Position numbers and translations under genes: made by a program
Assembly: GCA_030698405.1 (NCBI GenBank)
Contig: JAUYMU010000090.1
Coordinates: 1-63,870, forward strand
Reading direction: 5' to 3'
Source of the DNA: Bacteroidota bacterium
GTDB lineage: Bacteria > Bacteroidota > Bacteroidia > Bacteroidales > Prolixibacteraceae
Length of the DNA stretch: 63,870 nt
Shown here: positions 59,746 to 63,870 of the stretch, piece by piece
How the letters are laid out: the number at the start of each line of letters is the position of its first letter
Numbering within the stretch: position 1 is the first letter of the stretch
The notes under the pieces: generated by a model
The model's input: the letters and a program-made list of their open reading frames with translations, nothing else
Told to the model about the DNA's origin: nothing
Database searches by the model: none

Positions 59746-61290
59746 ATGTCACTGAGAAGAAACATTTTAGATCTTCGGAAACGAAAAGATGAGGTTCGGA
59801 AAGGCGGAGGAGATGAAGCCATTGGCAAACAAGCTGCCATGGGTAAACTAACGGCCAGAGAACGTATTCTTGCCATTGTTGATGAAGGTTCATTTCATGA
59901 GTATGATATGTTTGTTGAGCATGCAGGAACAGACTTCGACATGGGTAACAAAGTGCTGGCAGGCGACGGGGTGGTTATCGGTACAGGGACTATTTACGAA
60001 TCGCCGGTTTGTCTTTTTGCCCAGGATTTCACTGTCGCAGGTGGATCATTGGGCTTGTCGCATGCCCGGAAGATTACCAAAATCATGGATCATGCACTGA
60101 AAATGCGCGTGCCATTGATCGGTATCAACGACTCGGGTGGCGCCCGTATTCAGGAAGGGGTTAATTCACTTGCCGGTTACGGCGAGATTTTCTTCCGAAA
60201 TACCCTTTCTTCCGGAGTTATTCCGCAGATATCTGTTATCCTCGGACCATGTGCCGGTGGTGCCGTATATTCACCTGCTTTGACCGATTTCGTTTTTGTG
60301 GTTGAAAATATCTCGAAAATGTTCATCACAGGTCCGGCGGTTATCAAGAGCGTTTTGGGCGAAGACATTTCGATGGAAGCGCTTGGCGGGGCAAGGGTTC
60401 ATGCCGAAATTACCGGAAATGCCCATTTCTTTGCACTCAGTGAAAAGGAATGTTTCGAGCAGATTAAAACTTTGATTACTTACATTCCGTGGAACAACAC
60501 CCAAAAAGCCAAAACTTTCCCTGTAAAAGAGCCAAAATCGAAATATAAAATCCAGAATATTGTTCCGGCTGATGCGCGTTTGCCTTATGACATTCGTGAA
60601 ATCATCAAATCTATTACTGATGGTTCGGAGTTCTTCGAAATTATGGAACTGTTTGCTGCAAACATTGTAATTGGTTTTGGAAGAATGAATGGCGAAACAA
60701 TCGGTTTTGTTGCCAATCAGCCAAAAGTACTTGCAGGTGTGCTCGATTGCGACAGCTCTGATAAAGCTGCCCGTTTTATCCGCTATTGCAACGCTTTCAA
60801 TATTCCGATCATTACCCTCGAAGATATGCCAGGCTATTTGCCGGGTGTCGATCAGGAACATGCAGGAGTAATTCGTCACGGCGCAAAAATTCTGTATGCC
60901 TATTCAGAAGCAACCGTTCCAAAAATTACTGTTATTATCCGCAAAGCCTACGGTGGAGGATATATTGCAATGAATTCGCGTCATTTACGTGCCGATTTTG
61001 TATTCGCATGGCCAACTGCCGAAATTGCAGTTATGGGACCTGAAGGCGCTGCCAACATCGTATTCCGTAAAGAAATTGCAGAGGCAGAAGATCCGGATGC
61101 AATGCGTCAGCAAAAAATTCAGGAGTACAAAGATAAATTTGCAAATCCTTATGTTGCAGCTGCCAAAGGTTATATTGATGAAGTAATCGAGCCACGGGAA
61201 ACCAGAAAGATTTTATTGCACGCACTTCGGATTTCTGCCAGCAAAGATGTACAGGGACCATCAAAAAAACACGGACTTCCACCATTTTAA
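59746..61290 (+). CDS. Acyl-CoA carboxylase / methylmalonyl-CoA decarboxylase carboxyltransferase subunit
   Basis: Encodes 514 residues of the carboxyltransferase family (propionyl-CoA carboxylase beta or MmdA). Motifs include GKLTARERILAIVDEGSFHEYDMFVEH, GGARIQEGVNSLAGYGEIFF, ILGPCAGGAVYSPALTDF, MFITGPAVIKSVLGEDISME and the C-terminal RKAYGGGYIAMNSRHLRADF. The two CoA/biotin-binding oxyanion loops are complete. It moves a carboxyl group between acyl-CoA and biotin. The biotin carrier gene follows 16 bases later, but no membrane decarboxylase or biotin carboxylase is in the window, so carboxylase versus sodium-pump decarboxylase cannot be told apart. Confidence 0.93.
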   Translation: MSLRRNILDLRKRKDEVRKGGGDEAIGKQAAMGKLTARERILAIVDEGSFHEYDMFVEHAGTDFDMGNKVLAGDGVVIGTGTIYESPVCLFAQDFTVAGGSLGLSHARKITKIMDHALKMRVPLIGINDSGGARIQEGVNSLAGYGEIFFRNTLSSGVIPQISVILGPCAGGAVYSPALTDFVFVVENISKMFITGPAVIKSVLGEDISMEALGGARVHAEITGNAHFFALSEKECFEQIKTLITYIPWNNTQKAKTFPVKEPKSKYKIQNIVPADARLPYDIREIIKSITDGSEFFEIMELFAANIVIGFGRMNGETIGFVANQPKVLAGVLDCDSSDKAARFIRYCNAFNIPIITLEDMPGYLPGVDQEHAGVIRHGAKILYAYSEATVPKITVIIRKAYGGGYIAMNSRHLRADFVFAWPTAEIAVMGPEGAANIVFRKEIAEAEDPDAMRQQKIQEYKDKFANPYVAAAKGYIDEVIEPRETRKILLHALRISASKDVQGPSKKHGLPPF

Positions 61291-61306
61291 TCAAAACCAA
61301 AGGATT

Positions 61307-61633
61307 ATGGCAGAACAGGAAAAAACGCAGATAATAATTGTACACAGCGCTAAATATCAGACTACTTATACCAAAAAGTACGAAAATCGAAAAGTCTGGG
61401 CAGAACCGAATTTTAATCATATAAATTCGTATATCCCCGGTACGATCATCGAAATTTTGGTAAAGGAAGGCCAAAAAGTGGCCGCCGGAGAAAGTATTCT
61501 GATTTTAGAGGCAATGAAAATGTACAACGATATAAAGATGCCTTTTAAAGGAAAAATTGTGAAGGTTTATGTTGAAATAGGTCAGAAAATACCTAAGAAT
61601 TTTTTGATGATTGAAGTTGAACCTTTGGATTAA
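61307..61633 (+). CDS. Biotin carrier protein (biotin/lipoyl attachment domain)
   Basis: Encodes 108 residues from the ATG directly after an AAAGGA; an upstream in-frame start at 61247 inside the previous gene is rejected. The C-terminal half is a biotinyl domain with the modification site EAMKM (Lys84, biotinylated), preceded by GTIIEILVKEGQKVAAGESILIL. The N-terminal half (IIIVHSAKYQTTYTKKYENRKVWAEPN) is an unusual Lys-rich strand that may dock the carboxyltransferase. It lacks the Ala/Pro linker of classical carriers. It shuttles carboxyl groups to the adjacent carboxyltransferase, with which it is cotranscribed. Confidence 0.92.
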   Translation: MAEQEKTQIIIVHSAKYQTTYTKKYENRKVWAEPNFNHINSYIPGTIIEILVKEGQKVAAGESILILEAMKMYNDIKMPFKGKIVKVYVEIGQKIPKNFLMIEVEPLD

Positions 61634-61674
61634 GGATAATTTGAAGCCGGATTTTATAGGCTAACTTTTTAAAG

Positions 61675-61710
61675 AGGAGTGTTTCCAATAATGGAGGCGC
61701 TCCTTTTTTC
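61675..61710 (+). terminator. Terminator of the carboxylase pair
   Basis: Outer stem aggag / ctcct (61675-61679 and 61700-61704) with an inner tttcc/ggag stack and loop AATAAT is followed by six T. It begins about 42 bases after the biotin-carrier stop. Confidence 0.7.
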
Positions 61711-61759
61711 TTTCGTAAACAACTTTCCTCTATATGTTAATTGTACTTCCTTGTTCAAT

Positions 61760-61890
61760 ATTCTCTTCAACTTTTGTGCAACAACCCACCACATGATGTG
61801 AAACCAAAGCAATAGCGGTTTTCTTGTGCCATGAAAAATCGTACCTCCCGTAACCGATGCTTGATGCCCACAAGAGGAACAGTGAATCAA
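61760..61890 (-). pseudogene. IS1595-family transposase fragment
   Basis: The minus-strand frame starts MIHCSSCGHQASVTGGTIFH and continues GTRKPLLLWFHIMWWVVAQK. This is the zinc-ribbon end and following helix of IS1595 (ISXO2-like) transposases, where CxxCGHQTSVTAGTIFxxTRxPL is typical. After about 40 residues homology stops and the frame runs into the terminator of the carboxylase operon (the open frame itself continues to 61669). No DDE-type catalytic domain and no clear terminal inverted repeats remain. It is a transposition scar just left of the surface-protein cassette. Confidence 0.8.
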
Positions 61891-61969
61891 TATTTAATCT
61901 TTTTGTAATTATATGTTAATAATTATTCTATTTCTTTACCAATTAAAACAAATAATTAATTATTAACAG

Positions 61970-61984
61970 GGGAGCCACGCTCCC
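61970..61984 (+). promoter_or_regulatory. Leader hairpin before the S74-domain gene
   Basis: gggagc-cac-gctccc is a perfect 6-bp stem with a 3-nt loop ending 18 bases before the ATG at 62003. A 14-bp AT palindrome, aataattaattatt, lies just upstream at about 61950-61963. Together they look like a promoter operator and 5-prime mRNA hairpin. Confidence 0.45.
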
Positions 61985-62002
61985 ACAAAAACAATCAAAA
62001 GT

Positions 62003-62602
62003 ATGAAAAAGTTAGTACTTATTTTCGTGTTAGGTTTTATTGCCCTTTCGTTTGGCGCGTTCGCGCAGATCAAAGTAGCCAGTAACGGCTATGTGGGGAT
62101 AATCACCACCAACCCTGTTTACAAACTGGACATTAACTCAGGGGAATCCAGGTCCTGGTATTCAACCGCCTATCCATTGGGCATTAATCATTGGGGAAGT
62201 GACCCCAGGCTAACAAGTGCTTCAAAAATCGTGTTTTACAAAACAGATGCTACGGGATTTATTGATATTGAATGCCGGTCATTGTTTACCAATTCGGATA
62301 TGAATTTAAAGGAGAACATATCCCCGTTAGAAACCTCCGGAGCTCCGTTATCTGATACCAATGTTGCAAAAATAAGCAGGCTTAAAGGAGTAAACTACAC
62401 ATGGAAAAATGACAAGGATAAAAAAGTACAGGTAGGGTTCCTGGCACAGGAAGTAGAAACTGTAATCCCGGAAGCTGTGATCACCAACGACAGTACAAAA
62501 ATCAAATCCATGTCTTATGATGCAATAATTCCTTATTTGGTGGAAGCCATTAAAGAGCAGCAGTCACAGATTGAAACGCTGAAGAAACTGGTAAACAAGT
62601 AA
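62003..62602 (+). CDS. Exported protein with S74 intramolecular chaperone domain
   Basis: Encodes 199 residues. The signal peptide ends at Ala21 (SFGAFA-Q). Residues 22-90 are beta-rich (KVASNGYVGIITTNPVYKLDINS). The C-terminal 100 residues form a peptidase S74/endosialidase chaperone domain with NSDMNLKENISPL (Ser98-Asp99, Lys103 the autocleavage dyad) and KGVNYTWKNDKDKKVQVGFLAQEV, then AIKEQQSQIETLKKLVN helix. Such domains drive trimer folding and often cut themselves off. It heads a plus-strand string with a T9SS-CTD protein and an SpvB/RHS-like giant, so it may fold a partner on the surface. Confidence 0.88.
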   Translation: MKKLVLIFVLGFIALSFGAFAQIKVASNGYVGIITTNPVYKLDINSGESRSWYSTAYPLGINHWGSDPRLTSASKIVFYKTDATGFIDIECRSLFTNSDMNLKENISPLETSGAPLSDTNVAKISRLKGVNYTWKNDKDKKVQVGFLAQEVETVIPEAVITNDSTKIKSMSYDAIIPYLVEAIKEQQSQIETLKKLVNK

Positions 62603-62614
62603 AATCGCGCATCT

Positions 62615-63058
62615 ATGAAGACATTATACTTGCTGGCATGTTTGCTGGTTGCTGTTTTATTTTCAGCAAGCGCCCATGCCCAGACCAACTTCGGGTTTAC
62701 CTACGACGCCAGTGGAAACCGGCTGACCCGTGCAGTGATCCTTCTTAAAAGCGCTACTATTCCAGGTGACAGCCTTCAGGCAAAAAAGACAGAAAAGACA
62801 CTGGAAGACCAGATCGGCCTGCAAAAGACGCGCATCTATCCTAACCCGACCAAAGGGCTACTCCGGATTGATTTTCCTTCGCTGAGCGATACAGAATCTA
62901 TGATTCGTGTGTACGATCCCAACGGAAGACTGATCGTTCAGAAACCTGCCATTTCTACCGGAAATGATGTCGACTTATCTGCGCATCCCGCGGGATTTTA
63001 CATCATGGTTATCCACATCGGACAGGAAAAGAAAGAGTGGAAAATCATTAAGGAATAA
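62615..63058 (+). CDS. Small YD-motif protein with T9SS sorting domain
   Basis: Encodes 147 residues. The signal peptide ends at SAHA-Q (22). The N-terminal part has a single RHS/YD-type motif FTYDASGNRLTRAV (28-41). A low-complexity linker (about 45-70) leads to a C-terminal T9SS type A sorting domain (YPNPTKGLLRIDFPS, VYDPNGRLI, LSAHPAGFYIMVIH, ending KEWKIIKE). The protein should cross the outer membrane by the type IX system and be anchored or released. Length is far below normal cargo, and it lies 12 bases after the S74 gene. A role as adaptor for the following SpvB/RHS protein is inferred from context. Confidence 0.88.
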   Translation: MKTLYLLACLLVAVLFSASAHAQTNFGFTYDASGNRLTRAVILLKSATIPGDSLQAKKTEKTLEDQIGLQKTRIYPNPTKGLLRIDFPSLSDTESMIRVYDPNGRLIVQKPAISTGNDVDLSAHPAGFYIMVIHIGQEKKEWKIIKE

Positions 63059-63093
63059 TTCCAGTAGATCAAAACACATAAAACAGAGTTGTT

Positions 63094-63870
63094 ATGAAAA
63101 GAATACTATATACATTCTTAACGGGGTTGATCTGCACGTTTACCGCCATTGGGCAACCCTACGATCTGACCCTTAGTTCTGCTGAAAGCGGCACCCAGCT
63201 GCACCAGGCATTGAACAGTATTACCCTTGCCCCCGGGTATTCCTACACTCCGGGCGGCGGTACTATGCTATCCGAGATCATACGTCAGGCCATCTCAGGG
63301 AGTACAGCTTATTCAACAGCAATAAATCCTGCAACTTACACTATAAATAACGGCTTGCCAGTAGGTAAAACGCCCGGGAATCTTGCTGTTGGAGTGTCTG
63401 CCGGTTATTCTATTCCTATTGAGATACCGGCAGGCATCAACGGGCTGCAGCCATCCATCAGTTTAAATTATTCAAGTGATTTTTCCGACGGGATTATGGG
63501 AATCGGGTGGGATATTGGAGGAATATCTGCCATCACCCGAACAAACAAAACCATCTACAACGACAATAAATCAGATGCCATCCGGAGAGATTTGACCGAT
63601 AAGTATGCCCTTGACGGGAAACGGATGGTTACCTTAAGCGGCTATACCTATGGGGCGGACAACAGTGTGTATGGTACCGAACTGGAAGAATTCTCGAAAA
63701 TTGTGGCACACGGTGCAACCGGCCAGGGACCGGAATATTTTACAGTTTATGCCAAATCGGGATTGATATACGAATACGGAAATAGTGCCGATTCTAAACT
63801 TAAAAACGGAACCTGTATCCTAACATGGAAGCTGAACAAAATCACCGACAGGTATAACAATTACATCAGG
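63094..63870 (+). CDS. SpvB/RHS-like giant exported protein (cut by window end)
   Basis: Open to the window edge, 259 residues seen. The signal peptide is MKRILYTFLTGLICTFTAIG-Q. After a linker, residues about 90-150 read GNLAVGVSAGYSIPIEIPAG and GLQPSISLNYSSDFSDGIMGIGWDIGGISAITR. This matches the SpvB/TcaC N-terminal domain of insecticidal-toxin-complex and RHS/YD-repeat proteins, in which NGLQPSLSLNYSS-GIGWxLxG is the signature. A shell of YD repeats and a toxic C-terminus normally follow but lie beyond the window. It is the third gene of a plus-strand cassette after the S74 and YD/T9SS genes (35 bases gap), suggesting a T9SS-linked surface or secreted toxin-like system. Confidence 0.85.
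   Translation, partial: MKRILYTFLTGLICTFTAIGQPYDLTLSSAESGTQLHQALNSITLAPGYSYTPGGGTMLSEIIRQAISGSTAYSTAINPATYTINNGLPVGKTPGNLAVGVSAGYSIPIEIPAGINGLQPSISLNYSSDFSDGIMGIGWDIGGISAITRTNKTIYNDNKSDAIRRDLTDKYALDGKRMVTLSGYTYGADNSVYGTELEEFSKIVAHGATGQGPEYFTVYAKSGLIYEYGNSADSKLKNGTCILTWKLNKITDRYNNYIR

Noticed and set aside
61247-61306. Earlier start for the biotin carrier
   Set aside because: The extra residues lie inside the carboxyltransferase gene and an SD-like AAAGGA precedes the inner ATG.

Overview
The window is a chromosomal segment of a Bacteroidota bacterium, most likely from the Bacteroidales/Marinilabiliales side of the phylum. The evidence is three SusC/SusD pairs, a GldB gliding lipoprotein, a type IX secretion (T9SS) C-terminal sorting domain, a MurF-alanine racemase fusion, many signal-peptidase-II lipoproteins, and promoter elements of the TAnnTTTG type. 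No rRNA, tRNA, CRISPR array or complete insertion sequence was found. Everything here comes from reading the sequence; no database search was run.

Layout. (1) 240-10767, minus strand: two adjacent SusC/SusD transport loci with no enzymes; the second carries an extra surface lipoprotein, and a strong terminator at about 5.18 kb separates them. (2) 11.1-25.7 kb, mostly housekeeping: YjjG-like HAD nucleotidase, rsmI, an acidic low-complexity protein, tdk, murF-alr, a four-helix-bundle protein, a Crp/Fnr regulator, nadE, an outer-membrane barrel, gldB, an orphan MntA-like nucleotidyltransferase, a DUF1080 lipoprotein, a phosphofructokinase with a mixed active-site signature, and an AlkD-like protein, followed by a YdeI/DUF1905 protein. 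(3) 26.6-45.5 kb, minus strand: a pectin/galactan utilisation locus. An ECF sigma factor and FecR anti-sigma sit upstream of an STN-containing SusC and a SusD. After these come a broken SGNH esterase, a 1007-residue beta-helix plus glycosidase-like fusion, two alpha/beta-hydrolase esterases, a CE8 pectin methylesterase, a GH28 polygalacturonase, then a C69 peptidase and a GH30 enzyme. (4) 46-59.6 kb, housekeeping: a conserved exported protein, dnaB, a decayed HigBA toxin-antitoxin locus, a DUF4143 ATPase flanked by duplicated sequence, ddl, rluD-like, a PASTA protein, rpmH (52 codons), rsmG, a second ECF-type sigma factor, a GT2 glycosyltransferase, tgt and lptF/G. (5) 59.7-61.6 kb: carboxyltransferase and biotin carrier of an acyl-CoA carboxylase/decarboxylase. 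(6) 61.7-63.87 kb: an IS1595-type transposase scrap, then a plus-strand set of exported proteins (S74 chaperone-domain protein, YD-motif protein with a T9SS sorting domain, and an SpvB/RHS-like giant gene cut by the window end).

How the parts work together. The pectin locus is self-consistent. Sigma, anti-sigma and the STN domain of SusC form a trans-envelope signalling chain; SusC/SusD import oligosaccharides; the esterases strip methyl and acetyl groups so that GH28 and the fused beta-helix enzyme can cut the backbone; GH30 probably attacks beta-1,6-galactan side chains. The wall-precursor genes murF-alr and ddl lie in different clusters.

The most unusual features are: an inverted and tandem 15-bp repeat array inserted in frame in murF-alr; 140-150 bp nested inverted-repeat (MITE-like) elements at 12.1, 26.4 and 44.8 kb; GC-rich repeats that supply the N-terminus of the HAD protein and the C-terminus of RsmI; a Tgt lacking all three zinc cysteines; a phosphofructokinase with ATP-type Gly but PPi-type Lys; several partly erased genes (HigB, SGNH esterase, transposase, small antitoxin); and the T9SS/YD/SpvB cassette at the right edge.
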